DNA of 64,000 bases from Dastarcus helophoroides. Its lineage: Eukaryota; Arthropoda; Insecta; Coleoptera; Bothrideridae. Made by a program: the position numbers and the translations under genes. The stretch lies in the NCBI GenBank assembly GCA_028583605.1, contig CM053328.1:31665578-31729577 (forward strand), in the 5' to 3' direction. The notes beneath the pieces were generated by a model. That model searched no databases and was not told the DNA's origin. It saw nothing but the letters and a program-made list of their open reading frames with translations. Shown one piece after another: positions 11,124-23,860 of this stretch (position 1 is its first letter; every line of letters begins with the position of its first letter).

Positions 11124-12300
11124 CCACATGGGCTAAAATATCTTTGGTCTGACCAAGAGATCACGCCACAAACAAAAAATCTCTATCCTTGTCTTAGAAT
11201 ACTATCAAAGTTTTATGACATTTCATCCAATCATTCTCAAGTTATTGGTCTCAAAGTGACGCTATCTCTGCTATTTTTGTTTATAATGGAAAAAAGTGAT
11301 TTTCGTGTTTTGATAAAACATTTTTTTCTGATGGGAAAAAAACTCCGTTGATGCAAAGCAATGGCTTAATAAGTGTTACGGCAGATCTGCCCTAGCATAT
11401 TCAACCATCAAGTACTGGTTTTCTGAATTTCATAGTAACCATACCAGCACAAACGATCCGCCCCATTCAGGAAGGCCACAAGAGGCAGTAACATCGCAAA
11501 AATTCGTGAAATCGTGTTGGGTGAACGTAAAATGAAATTCAGTGAGTTAGTTAACATCACTGGCATCGCAAAGGAGCACAAATTTTCACAAATGAAAAAG
11601 CTTTGCGCGCGATGAGTGCCATGTTTTTTGAACATCGATCAAAAAGGCAAAAGTGTTCGACTTTCAAAAAAGGACAATCTGACACTGATCAAACGCAATA
11701 AAAACGAGCTTCTGCGCCGATTTGTGACAATGGATGAAACATGGAAAGTGAAAGTCATCCAAAGCGCCCGAAAACGCAACAGTCGGCCGGCCAGTATTTT
11801 TTGGGATTTACATGGAATTAGTTTCATCGACTACCTTAAACGTGGTAAAGCAATATTTCTGTACGTTATTGGATCGCTTGGACATAGAGATCAAAGCCAA
11901 GCGCCCTCATCTGGCGAAAAAAAATTGCCCTTTTACCAAGACAACGTTTCGGCTCATTCAGCTTGTGATACGACCGATAAATTGGAGGAATTGCGCTATG
12001 AATTAGTTTCCCATCTACCGTATTCGCCAGATTTGGCCGTTAGCAACTATTTCTTCTTCCCCAGACTCAAAAAGTGGTTCGCTGGAAAAGGACTTCACTC
12101 CAAAGAGAAGGTCAAGATGGAAACAAACGCCCATTTTGAAGGCCTCGAAGCTTCACACTACCGAACCGGTATCGAAATGTTAGAGAACCGTTACAACAAA
12201 TGCATTACTCTAGAGGAAGATTATGTCGAAGAATAAAGCTATATTTTCATTCAAAAAAAGTACTTTTATGGTTAGGCCAAAGATTTTTCAACCCATGTAG
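11124..12300 (+). mobile_element. irritans-like mariner, full length but defective
   Basis: Left end CCACATGGGCTAAAATATCT (from 11124) and right end, on the other strand, CTACATGGGTTGAAAAATCT (from 12300), bordered by TA at 11122-11123 and 12301-12302. The 1177 bases enclose one transposase pseudogene in the plus orientation, the normal layout of a mariner. Confidence 0.88.
11286..12236 (+). pseudogene. mariner transposase, frameshifted, third Asp lost
   Basis: Starts at ATG 11286 with MEKSDFRVLIKHFFLMGK, followed after a frameshift by QWLNKCYGRSALAYSTIKYW, the paired-like HTH region typical of the irritans group. Further frameshifts lead into the open stretch 11616-12236. That stretch has FVTMDETW (first catalytic Asp), FYQDNVSAHS (second), and YSPDLAVSNYFFFPRLKKWF. 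The family normally has PSDYF at this last place, so the third catalytic Asp appears as Asn. The end, NRYNKCITLEEDYVEE, matches the usual C-terminus, and TAA at 12234-12236 closes it. It cannot produce a full or active transposase. Confidence 0.88.
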
Positions 12301-12302
12301 TA

Positions 12303-13486
12303 AGTGGTATGTGATTTAATAAAGATTTTGAACAGCCAATGGATATCCCGCAATTTAACAACTAAATTATCAAATTGCTTTTGCTCTCATACATTTTAAA
12401 ATACTAATTTATGATGTGGCTCAAATCAATTGGTCACCAGAGAAACCAGTAACACTAAACTAAATGAAAACGAATTTACTTCTGATTAAGATTATCGCAG
12501 GTGCAAGTTCTATCGTGGAATGTCGATGTGGTTTAATAATTTATGCATCAGTAACATGTTCGTTTATTTTATAGATGAATGTGTATATTTATGACTATGA
12601 TGGCTTGCATGGCCAGGGTCAGCAAAAAATATACTTCTTCCGGGTCAAGGAACTAGTAAAACTTTTCGAACTTTTGCGTGCCATCATAGAGGGTTTCCTC
12701 GGGAACAAGAGAAAACAACAGGAGTGCACTAACTAAGCAGAAAACTTTTTCTTTTGCCCAAAACTTTGATATCTGAGTAGACTGAATTTTTCCTCAAAAA
12801 ATAACCCATGAGCTTAAACTGAAAATGTTGACTGTTTTCCCTTAAATTATAAGCTACGATTTAAAATTTTGAAAAATTTGTAATTCAGAACGTTCTATTT
12901 TTAAACTTGGAAAGGGTTAGAATTATTCCAGAGCATTTCAAGCTCAACATTTCGATTATTTTTCAAAATTAGAATTTCAAATGTGTATCATGTAATGTAA
13001 AAATAACAAATTGCTCAAATTTTACAGGTAAGATATTTTTCTCTAATTTACAAGACTGTTATTTGGAGAAGCATATCTTGTCTCATTCTTATACAGAGAA
13101 ATGTGTTGTCCAAATACCCTCGGACCGTTTGTATCCCTAAATTTTCACTAGGTATTGAATGATTTGCTATCACATGTGGTATACCTATTAAATAGCGCAT
13201 AAACTAGAAAAGTTTCTAGGTAAGTTGCTGTTAGTTTTCTCTTAGTTAAATTTAGAATTTAAACATTTCCACTACTTTTAACTCATTTTAAGAATTTGTA
13301 GCCTTGTAACAAAAATTCTCGGAAACTGTTGCATCAAATAATAATTTATTTTAAACAAGAATTTATTTTAGAACAAGTAAAAAAATTGACGCTTATACAA
13401 CTGCAAACAAAATAGTTCTGGGAGGTTGAATTGGAGATTTTGAATAATTTTAAGAAACACCTTAAAAAATTAATTCCTCAGAAACT
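12303..13486. other. Intron 2 sequence, no gene recognised
   Basis: AT-rich. From about 12740 there are weak traces of the A/T-tract repeat (AACATTTCGATTATTTTTC and similar), possibly a strongly decayed block. No ORF with protein character. Confidence 0.45.
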
Positions 13487-13727
13487 TTAACATTTAGGAC
13501 CTTGGTCATTAGAGAAAAAAAAACTTGCAAATGACTCCACAAATCCACTTAATAATTTTGACGATCCATGTGCCAGACACCCTGTATAATGGTCTGAGCT
13601 TTTTGACATCGTCATAAGGCGATAGGGGGCTTTTCTGCGGTGATAGTTGATATGTCTCCTGCATTTTACTGCCTCTTCCGTATTTAAAAACAAATCTGAC
13701 GTATTTTAAAGAGTGGAACAGTAACAC
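13487..13727 (-). other. Unidentified repeat-like segment with ACAGGGTG end
   Basis: On the minus strand two overlapping frames stay open for about 70 codons (YVRFVFKYGRGSKMQETYQL and neighbours). I do not recognise a protein family, and two open frames on the same bases suggest a noncoding mobile element. The sequence TATACAGGGTGTCTGGCACA (minus strand, starting near 13587) looks like a Tc1/mariner-type terminus. No partner terminus was found. Confidence 0.35.
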
Positions 13728-15445
13728 CAGTTAAATCCGCAAACGAAGTTGCGGATAATAGCCAGTTTTTTTTTCATAAATGTAACTGACGACAAACGTA
13801 AAATGATCTGATGGATGTTTAAGCATTGGGCATTAGTTTTATGAATGATGCGTTATTTAATTTTGAAGGTTCAGATTTAAGTTAACGTTAGAGCAACTGA
13901 ATTATTTTATACATTTTAAAATATATTTTCGTCAGGTTAGTTGATTATAGAAATATAAAGTGGTTCCAATTATTTTCATATTAGTTTCAAATGTATGTAA
14001 ATATGGATGCTGCCAAGTAATCAAATAAATAGTTATTTGTTGTTCATTAATTAGGCACATTTCCTTCTGCCCAGTCTGACTTGTCATTGTAAGTGCTAAC
14101 GTTCCAAGCGTTTTTTGACCTAAAAAGTCGTAAATCATCTATTGCGATTAGTGGCGTCATCCTCGGAAAAGTTTATAATCCATTTTTCTCTCTTTTAAAA
14201 GATACAATGAAAATTTTTAGATTTTCTGTTTTTACTAAGCCTTGCGAGTACTTTTAAGTTCATTATGACTAAGACACCCTGTATTAAAAATGATAAAACT
14301 GGTGTGATTGGAACAAATAACATTTTTTATTATTAAATAATACCACCGATTACCATCTAGTGCATTATTATGTACCTTGTTATTTCTAAAACATTTAAGG
14401 TATGTTTACTTTTAGCGATAAAATGGAAAATTATCTCTTAAACCACCGCAAGCACTAGAGGGTGTTGATGAGCTGTTTTACAAGGTTGTAAGGAGTTTAG
14501 AGCAAATTAAATGACTGAACAAGAATTTGCGTTCCCTCATGAAGTCGATTGATTAGGCGAAGCACTTATTTGAAAACTTTTCCTAATATGACGGGCTATA
14601 GCTGGAGTGCATTCCAATAAAGGAATTTATATTACGTTCCATTCCCGTCTTATTAGTTAGAAAATGGATATCGGAAGCATCAGCACCCGCAGGGCCTCCG
14701 AAATTATCCACACCAATCAACTTGGGAGTTTTATGAATAAAAATTGAAATATTATATTCTGATTGAATACCGAAGTACGCTATTTCCCCATAATAATAAA
14801 ACGCCGCTCCCTAAGATTTAACGAGTTTTATTATAATTTCATATTATATGGAATTTGTTTATTTACAAGACTATCAAAGAATATTATCAGTAAAGGAGAA
14901 TTGACAAGAATGGTCGACTTGTAATGTACGTTTAACAACATTTTGTGAGAAAAGGAAACTAATAAGATAATGTTTTGGTGCTATATTATTCCTGTTTAGT
15001 TTGTTGCATATTTTAGATCCTCACTTCTCAGCAAGTATCACTATATTTTGTTTTAGTGTGTTTAGTTAGAGTTATGGTAACCTTTATAATTTATAGACAA
15101 TATCGCTGACAACAAAATACGTTAATCGGAAAAAATAGCCTCAAGTACAAGAGGAAAAGGAATTTACATATTGATCACAAAGCAGCAATAATAAAATGGA
15201 GCTACCGACATCCCCTGAAAGTAGCAAAGTTATTGCCAGTTCCAATTTTGACTGGATATGTACTTGACATCTACTAAATCATTTGACATGCCCCAAACTA
15301 TGTGGTTATATTTTGACAAATGTATTCTATAAAAATAGGTCTAATTTGTCAGCCAAAATTATGCTGTAATATTGTGAATAAATTATTTTTGATGAATATT
15401 CCAGGGACTTTATGAAGTAAGTAAAGCGGAATATGACGGTCTTAC
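13728..15445. other. Intron 2 sequence, no gene recognised
   Basis: AT-rich unique sequence. One further CACCCTGTA terminus-like motif lies near 14274. Nothing else is supported up to the donor of exon 2. Confidence 0.45.
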
Positions 15446-15652
15446 CTGAATCGTGCAAAACGCTGAAACGCTTATCTGCAGTTACCCTGTTTTCTCCCGC
15501 AGTTAGAACTCTCATGCTATGCCTTTCTTTGTCTTCTTTTTTCCACATCACTGTATTTTCTGCTAGGTCTCGGACTACACACGTAATGAGGGCATCGTCA
15601 CCTTCATACACATGCACTGGGTTCGTTAGACTGTCTCGCATAGAAGGCAAGC
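15446..15652 (-). CDS. Ig/DB-domain protein, exon 2 (first half of Ig domain)
   Basis: A 207-base exon between TTTTGCAG (acceptor, AG at 15654-15653) and donor GTAAGA (from 15445). It encodes the N-terminal half of an immunoglobulin domain. LPSMRDSLTNPVHVYEGD is followed by ALITCVV with the first Ig cysteine, then the core tryptophan in ENTVMWKKED, and a strand-rich RVTADKRFSVLHDS. It enters and leaves in phase 1, matching exons on both sides. The spliced Ig domain has the usual arrangement of C, W and DSGMYVC. Such domains mediate extracellular binding in cell-surface or secreted neural and matrix proteins. The reading frame remains open past the donor, but that extension has no protein character. 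Confidence 0.85.
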
Positions 15653-16600
15653 CTGCAAAAAGAGAAATGTCAAGATAGCTTCTTGAAGGCTAAAGGAATA
15701 GGAGAAAAGCAATTTAACTAATTGGCACATATGCATATAAAATTATCCAGCTGGAAATATTATTACGTATTATCAAAAGACTGCTTACGCTGTGTTAGGT
15801 CTTTCATTAGATTATATTGTCGAAGAGCAATGTATATTTTTTTAAAGTAATTCCTAAACTATTAAGCAGATTATATTCTTCAATTCTCACGCAGTTGAAT
15901 GTCAACTATGAATTTACTAAACAGCGCAGAAAAATGTTGATTTTATTAGTTTATAAAAGCATCCCCATTAGTACTAGACCTCGAAAACACATTGCTTTAG
16001 TTGGTATTCTGCCAATTTTCAAAATTTTATAACCCCTAATATTTCAGAAATTGATTTTATTATTATATTTATTTATTTTATTGAGTGCATCGCGGGCACC
16101 CTGTACTATAAGTGGAGAATCTATAGAAATTGAAGAATAGTAGTTTGTACAACCGGAGAGAATATAATGTCCATATGGACAAGCCACTCGCGTTCTACAA
16201 CGAATTTTTTCTACAATTACGATCCATCAAAAACAAAAGTAGATGTAAAAAATCAATAATTTTTCTTATGACATTTACATGTTCCAATAAATTTTTTATA
16301 TCAGTTGTAACGTGACCTAATGTACTCTATTTAAGAGGATAGTTTCGGGTCTTTGTAATCTTCTACTCTTGGATTCTTAAAAAAAATGTTAAATTGTTTT
16401 TTTCTCTATCTTCCAGTGAGTCATCTTTTTTTAGTCATAAATTTTGTATATTTATCTTGATTTTATTATTTATATACGTATTATTTAAATGAGGCAAGGA
16501 GCTTCTTTTAGTTAATGAAATTCAGCAATAAATTTCGAAGTTGCAAAAATCTACTCTTTACAAATATTTGAAAATATATTTGTCGTAACTGTGATAAAGA
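15653..16600. other. Right end of intron 1, no gene recognised
   Basis: AT-rich. A CACCCTGTA motif near 16090 may be a mobile-element edge. Short ORFs here have no protein character. Confidence 0.45.
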
Positions 16601-16609
16601 GTTTAAAAA

Positions 16610-17165
16610 CTGAAAGGAGATTTGTGCCTTTCCTAGTCCCAAATTCAGACTTAACTTAATTGAAGATCCAATTATTACAACAGGTTATGGGCCCAGATTC
16701 TCTCTAGACCTTCTTACACCCATAAGTTGTAAGAATAATGAAGACTAAAGTAAATCACATTTAAATGTGGTCAGTAAGAAACTGTCGTGATGTGTCAAGA
16801 GAAGAAAAATTACGACGATTGAGCATTCGCTGTAAAGAATTTCTCAGTTTTAGATGGTCTTTCCAAGTGTTTGGATGAAACAGAAACAGATACTGACAAA
16901 TTAGATAAGGCAAAAGCTAAATTGATATTAACCATTTACAAGCAGCGGATCCAAAAGATTTTTGGAAGTGGTTAAAAGCCATGTTCAGTGACTCTGTTTT
17001 TTCCAGGAAAATTAGTTTGCTTCGGGCATTGGTTTCGAATAGGCTAGAAAACTGTGATTCAATGGAATAATGTAGCAACCGTGATGAAAACTGTAGGGAG
17101 ATTTGTGCTTTCCTAGTCCCAAATTTAGTCTTAACTTCCACTGAAGATCCAATTATTAGAACAAA
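16610..17165 (+). pseudogene. Ty1/copia Gag remnant between short direct repeats
   Basis: In frames that shift between about 16845 and 17095 the plus strand reads VLDGLSKCLDETETDTDKLD, KAKAKLILTI, then FWKWLKAMFSDSVF, then KISLLRALVSNRLENCDSME. This resembles the Gag (UBN2-type) region of insect copia elements, which typically has a W-x-x-L motif followed by L-R-A-L-x-S-x-x-L-E-N-C-D-S-M-E. No protease, integrase or reverse transcriptase is near. A 65-base segment beginning GGAGATTTGTGCCTTTCC (about 16616) recurs about 480 bases later (about 17097) in the same orientation. These could be LTR or internal-repeat fragments. Confidence 0.6.
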
Positions 17166-19800
17166 ATTTAAATTTACTCTTTGATTTGGCGTAATAATGC
17201 TTCGGGTGTTTCATTCGCCACTTCTGGAATGTCAACTGAAATATAATTTGATTTTTTTTTAAATTTCGACATTTTTGCAGATTTACGGGTTTTGCAAGAT
17301 TTAGCTTCTTTTCCAGAATTTTGAGTTTCTGAAAATAGCGTGTTTTTCAAAAAATCAGACTTTTCGATTTTTATTGAAAATTGTAGCTTTTCTGAACACT
17401 TCAACTTTTTTAAATATTTCGACTTGATTTAAAAATTTTGAATTTCAAATTTTCCAATTTTTTTTTCAAATTTCCACTTTTCCAAACGACTTATTTTGAA
17501 AATTTCACATTTTCACAATTAAGCCTTTTCTCAAAAGTTTGACTTGAATGCTATCATTTCGATTTTTTTCAAAATTTCTGGAAATTTAGACTTTTGCATC
17601 AATTGGAACTTTTTGAAAAGTTGTAGGTTTCTTTTTTTAAATTAACATCTTTTGAAAATTTTCTATTAAAAATTTTAACTTTTTTGAAAATTTTCAATGT
17701 TTTAACAAAATGTCGACCTTTTCTCTACTATTTGAGAAATGTTGACCTTTTTTGATTATTTTAAAATGTTATATTTTGAGAAATTTCGAATTTTGTTTAA
17801 AATTTTGACTATTTTTCAAAGTTTTGAATTTTATTGAAAATCTCAACTTTTTTTCCCAAAAATTGTGGTTTTTCCTTCTCTTAGTTTCGAGTTTAACATA
17901 AATTTGATTTTTATTTAAAAAATTTAACTTAGTTTTCAATATTTTGACCTTTTATATTGAAATTTCTGCTCTTTGCTAAAACTTCACCCTTTGTTCAAAA
18001 TTATGATTATTTGTCGAGGGTTTTATTGATTTAAAAAATGACTCTCTCGGAGTGTCGACTTTTATGTAAATTGCCTTTTATTTGAAAAAATTTGTTGAAA
18101 ATTGTGATCTTTTATCACCGAAATTTCGTCTTTTTCTTGAAATATTTGGCTTTTTTGGAGCTTAAACTTTTACAAAATTTTCACAATATTCCAAAATTTC
18201 GATCATTTTTTAAAATTTCGACTTTTTTGACTTCGAACTTTGTTTCAAATATTTCTCAGAGTTTCGGCTATTGCAAATTTCCACTTTTTAAAAAAATGTT
18301 GACCTTTTATGAAATTTAAGCTTTTACGTAAATTTAAATTTAATTGGAAAAGTGTTAATTCTCTTTTGAAGATTATCACTTTTTTGAAAAGTTAAATATT
18401 TTTTAAATGTCGCCTGACTGCAATTCAAAAAATTCGACTCTTTTTTGTAAATTTCTACCTTTCGTCAACCAAATTTTGATTTTTTCTCGAATTTGTACCA
18501 ATTTTCAAAATTTCGAATTTTTTTTGAAAATTTTGATCTTGTTTCCAAATTTCAAATTTTTTCAAATTCGACTGTTTAAAAAATTCATGCTGCCCTTAAA
18601 ATTTCTAATTTTTTAAAAAAATTTGAATATTTATCGAAATTTTGATATTTATTGAACATCTCAACATTTTTATTTTTAAAAAATTGTGATTTTTCTTTCT
18701 TTTAGTTTCGAGTTTAATGAAAATTCAATTTTCATTTGAAAAATTCGGCTTCCTTTTCAATATTTTGACCTTTTCTATTGAAATTTTTACTTTTTGCTAA
18801 AATTTCGCCCTTTGTTCAAAATTATGATTATTTTTCGAGGGTTTTATTGAAAATTTCTCGGAGTGTAGAATTTTATGTAAATTGACTTTTCCTTTAAAAA
18901 CAATTTTGAAAATTTTGACCTTTTATCAGCGAAATTTCGGTTTTTTCTCGAAATATTTGGCTTTTTTGGACGTAAAACAAAAAATATTAACAATTTTTCA
19001 AAATTTCGATCCTTTTTCAAAATTTTGAGTTTTTTGACTTCTAACTTTGTCCCAAATATTTCTCAGAGTTTCGACTATAAAAAATTTCCACTTTTTAAAA
19101 AAAATGTTGCCCTTTTATAAAATTGCAGCTTTTACGTAAATTTGAATTTTATTTGAAAAATTTTGATTCTTTTTTTGAAAATTTCGACTTTTTTGAAAAA
19201 TTGAATATTTTTTAAATTTCGCCTGTTATGTAAATTTGACTGCAATTCAAAAAATTCGCCTTTTTTTGAAAATTTCTACCTTTCGTCAATCAAATTTTGA
19301 TTTTTCCTGGAATTTATACTATTATTCAAAATTTCGAATTTTTTTTAAATTTTGATCTTTCCTCGAAACATCAAATTTTCTCAAATTCGACCTTTTAAAA
19401 AGTTCATGGTCGCCTTAAAATTTCCAATTCTTTTGAAAAATTGGACTATTTGTAGAAGTTTTGATATTTATTGAAAATCTCAACATGTGGTTTTTCTTTC
19501 TCTTAGTTTCGATTTTAATGTAAATCTTATTTTTATTTGAAAAATTTGACCTTCTTTTTAATATTTTGATCTTTTATATTGAAATTTCTACTTTTTGCTA
19601 AAACTTCGCCCTCTGTTTAAAATTATGATTATTTCTAAACGATTTTATTGGAAATTTCGATTAAAAAAAACACTTTCTCGAAGTGTCGATTTTTATGTAA
19701 ATTGGCTCTTATTAGAAAAATATTTTTTCAAAGTTTCATCTTTTATCATCGAAATTTCGGATTTTTCTCAAAATATTTGGCTTTTTTGGAGCTAAAAAAA
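17166..19800. repeat. A/T-tract repeat block D with higher-order unit of about 0.8 kb
   Basis: T-rich on this strand, built from variations on AAATTTCGACTTTTT. A recognisable long unit recurs at least three times. TTAGTTTCGA occurs at 17881, 18702 and 19503, each followed in the same order by TTTGCTAAAA, AAAATTATGATTATTT and AATATTTGGCTTTTTTGGA. Spacings are 821 and 801 bases. The long spurious ORFs in it are low-complexity and not genes. Confidence 0.85.
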
Positions 19801-22800
19801 GTGAAAAATGGTCTGTTGTGGCGCAGCTGTCGCATCATCTAGCGATATCACCGCCGTCTAGAGAAGTGATAGCCCAAAAATTTTAAATTAGGATTTAGAA
19901 ATACTTTTTTTCAATGTAAGCATTAAAAATATATTTCATTTTTTCATCTTTCCAATTCATATCACACTCCTCACCTTTTCTTAAAATTAATGAGGTTATA
20001 TAAAGACAGCCTGTATATACAAATCACCACTGTAATTGTAGGTTCGTCTCAGTACGTTGCTAGTTTTTTTTGTTTTGTTTTTTGTAACTTGAAAGAGTTT
20101 GCGATCGATGAAAAATATCTAATAAAAGTAAAGCTTCATTTTTTAGCTTTATGCGTTCAGACAGTAAGTAGCTCTTTCTTCAGTAACTATCAGCTGACTT
20201 GTACGTAATCCCTAGTTCACCAGCTTGAGTGGAATAATTTTCACTGATGACCTTTTCAAATGATGGTCACTGCATTGGATGTCATCGTGCGTATTATAGG
20301 ATAATAAACACTTTAGAGGTCAATTCTATTTTCGACCAGCTAAACGAATATGTGAGGTGAGATACAAAGTTTGTTTGTACTTTAAGCAAGATTTAATTCT
20401 CTTTAAACATTTTTAAACACGCAATCACTTATTGTTGCTGTTACCGTCATACTGAGGAAAATTGTACGTTTAAAAAATTGGAGGTTTCGAGTCGCTTGCA
20501 ACGTTTATCATATCTTGAAAGAACACTTACTTGAGTTTATGAAACTGTCAGATGTAACATTCATCATAATAATATTATCTGCCTCTTCCAAGTGTCCACG
20601 TCTCCATAAAAGCATATGAATTCATTTGTCTTTCTCAAGTTGTCCCTGAAATTGAGGTCTCCATACTAAAAGCGAATTTTCTTCTAATGGCCTGCATTTT
20701 TCAAACTTCGTATTCAATATAGATCTAAGGGGTGACATGATGGATTTAATCATTGTGAAGGTTTGGCTACATATTGACGAGAAAAGGCAGCTGACTATTA
20801 AGCATAGAAAAATCCCGAGACTGGGATCATTTTCAATTTTTAACCCCATTTCACACTTGCCTTCGCTAATTGTACATATAGGGTACCTAAATCCTGATGT
20901 AATTAATTTCAACAGAAGTTAGAGAAAAAAAATGTCAACTATGTTTATGCTGAAATAAATATTTTTCAAATCATAATATAAATTTCTTTCTGCGCCTCGT
21001 TAGTAACTTCAAGAGACTGCGACGTGGGTAGGTAATGCAACAGCTGCACCAAAATATGAAACCGGGAATAGGCAGAAAAAAAAACTGTTTATGTTATGGT
21101 TGAAAGTCGAAAACATTTAAAAAGTGATATTTTTGTGCTCCGAAATCCCAAACAAAAATCACTGAATGAATGGCTTTTTTACATGAAAACCAGCAAATAG
21201 CGATAACAGATTATTAATGTTAAGTCGATAACAATGCGGAATATTTTAAAATTGACGATGAAACTCATGCGAGGTTATAAAGGGGCTAAGACTAGAGAAC
21301 TAGTATTTTAAAAGGGGCATTACAAACGTTTTGAGTTTTGTCAATATGCGAGGCCAACATTTTTGGACCATATATTGTGTATCGATAAACTAGCTATCTT
21401 TTTTCTTTATTGACGTCAGCAATAATTCAGTATAATGTATAATGTTCCTACTCAAAGAAATTAAATGTTTGGGCTGGAAGTTCCGTCATTGGCACATTTT
21501 TCAAAAATGCCGACAAAATTTTGGCGTAAACCAAAATTAAATAAGCGGTCTGGTTGAGCACTGGAAATTTATTTTGTGGATGAGTCATTATTTATTTTTC
21601 AGAATTCCTACTTTAGTTTTTGTCAGACTGTCTAATTATATTTTCGTAAACTTTTTACCCCAATTGTTTTTTTTTAATTCATCTGGAATTCCGAAAGACG
21701 TCACAGATAAGAAAAAAGTCTAATAACATAATGCGATGCAAAAAAAAGGGAATAAAACATTAGAAATTTGTAAACTAAGTTTTTTACGTTGTGTGGTCGA
21801 CTGTTGTAAACAAAGTTATACAGATTCCTGGCTGTGATCAGTTGTATTGGTGCTGCTTTGTTTTATTAATTAATTCTTAAGTTTATCGAGGAAGAGCTTT
21901 CTACAAAGTTATTAAATAAATTGCATTAGCATAGATATTAATAACAATCAACAAGATAATTAAGATTTTGTCGTTGGCGTGAACAACAAAATTAATAAAA
22001 ACTTAGTGTGATTACCGCGCAAGATATGTCCTTCAAAACTTCACCGCTGCTGATATAAATGCAAACTACATTTTAACAAATTCAAAGATAGGAAGTTTAA
22101 AAGTTGTCTCAAGATATTACATTTTATCAAAAAAGTTTCAGGCGGCGATCAGGAGGGAGCTGAGTTAAGTTAAAATAAATTATCTTGCTTACATTAACAA
22201 GCCTTGCAACAAAATAACTTCTCGTATAAATTGAATGTAATCAAGCAGAAGAGAGCAAATTTCGTCGATTAGAGTGGTATATAACACAGGATATAACGTC
22301 GCAAGTTAATGGCGCAAAAAGAGAAGATTAATTTTTCCTTCCAGGCTCTTTTACCTCTTAGAAAAATAATGCTTTTGCATCATAACTGCGATAGGCATGT
22401 AGTCGTTATTCACCATAAACGAAGTAATTAATGATTAAGAAAATATAGTGAAGGTTCTAATATAAAGTGAGCATTTTCATTTATTACTTATTTTAGGCAA
22501 TTATCATTCAATTATTATACACTAATAAATAAATTCAGTTCATTCAATATCGTTCATAAAGTTATCAATGTTTGAATATGATTAAAAAAAATTGCCTCAA
22601 ATGTCGCCATCGACGCTTTGCAATATTTATTAACTAGAAACGTAAAGATAAATGATTAGATGATTCAAAATAAACAAATATTACTCATACTTGGTAATAA
22701 TATGATATAGGCAACATGAAAGGCAAAATAAAGAACGATTTCCAATCATCCATCAATTCTTACGGTACTTACCTAGAGGAAAAAACAGACAACAACGAAG

Positions 22801-23860
22801 CCAAAAGACGTGTTCGATGTTTCTTACTGGAATACTCTTAACTTCCAACGAAATTAAAGGAAAAAAATGCGACAATAAAACCAGAAGAAGAGGCAACTGG
22901 TCACCTGTTTTTGCTTCAGTTCTGTAGGTATAGTAGCGAATCGAAGAATGTCCGCCTCTGGCAAGGGATGGCCATTCCAGCTTTGGGAACTGTTAAGCTC
23001 TTGGTTGTTTTTATTTTAATTCGAGTTGTAAGGTCGAATTGTATTTTACTGAATATTCCGAATGTTGGGCCAGAAATCTGGGCTTCCTATTACTACTATT
23101 CGGGAATTGTATTGCTTATTAAACCTTATTTTTGCTTTTTCGAAGGGCTACTACACTCGGGGTAGATGAAATAAAAAAAAGAGGTTGGTTTATTAACACG
23201 GTTTATTACTTGTTCACTCTTCGGAGGTTCCTTGGTTATTCTCTTTGTACTTGTTGACTACCGCTCTTAAATAAAATTTATAATCCCTCGTGACAGGACC
23301 AAGCAAGAAAACTGGGCGACCGACAAGTATAAATTATATACAAAGACATCGGAACAGGAACTTTGGGAGCTTTGGGAGCTTTGGAAATGCTCCTGAATGA
23401 ACCAAGGACAAATAGGGAAAACACTCATAGAAGGGGTTCTGAAATTTTTCAAAAGAACGGGTCTGATATGAGTTAATCGTAAGGGACACAATAAGCGAGG
23501 GATAACCGACCCCAAAAGAAAAAAAATCGAAGCAATAAGCAGGTAATAAAGGTTCGTCACGAAGGACTATCGGTTGCTTGTTTTTTCTTTCAATTCTCCC
23601 AGTACTTAAAAGACACAGAGAAGAAACTGAAGACATAAAACTAAGGAAAAGGGTTATTTAGTTTCGTGTTCCTTCCTTCACTTATCTTATGTATTTAGCT
23701 AGAGTATCTATCTACCTATCTATATTCTTTATTCTTGAAATAGTTAACGACACAATCGAAAGAAAAAATAAGCCTCAAGGCACTCAGAAGAATGGGGTTT
23801 CTAACTTCCGTTTTCATAATACTTGAATAGGAAATTGAAAGGAGAACTTTTTTACAAATT
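19801..23860. other. Unique intron 1 sequence, no gene recognised
   Basis: The largest stretch of non-repetitive sequence, about 4 kb. Short ORFs (for example 20622-20912 minus and 22911-23165 plus) contain hydrophobic stretches but match no family I know and have no splice or codon signals that persuade. A TATC microsatellite lies near 23702-23724. On the minus strand AATAAACCGTGTTAATAAAC (about 23212-23193) resembles an LTR polyadenylation region but has no partner. Confidence 0.45.

Noticed and set aside
15327..15445. Extension of the Ig frame beyond exon 2
   Set aside because: It runs past a good donor. The spliced continuation in exon 3 supplies the missing half of the Ig domain.
16610..17165. 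Direct repeats as a pair of LTRs of a complete element
   Set aside because: Only 65 bases, no TG..CA ends, no primer-binding site or pol gene between them.
20622..20912. 96-codon minus-strand frame with a hydrophobic segment
   Set aside because: No family recognised, no splice sites or codon signals that fit, and ORFs of this size are expected by chance over 4 kb.
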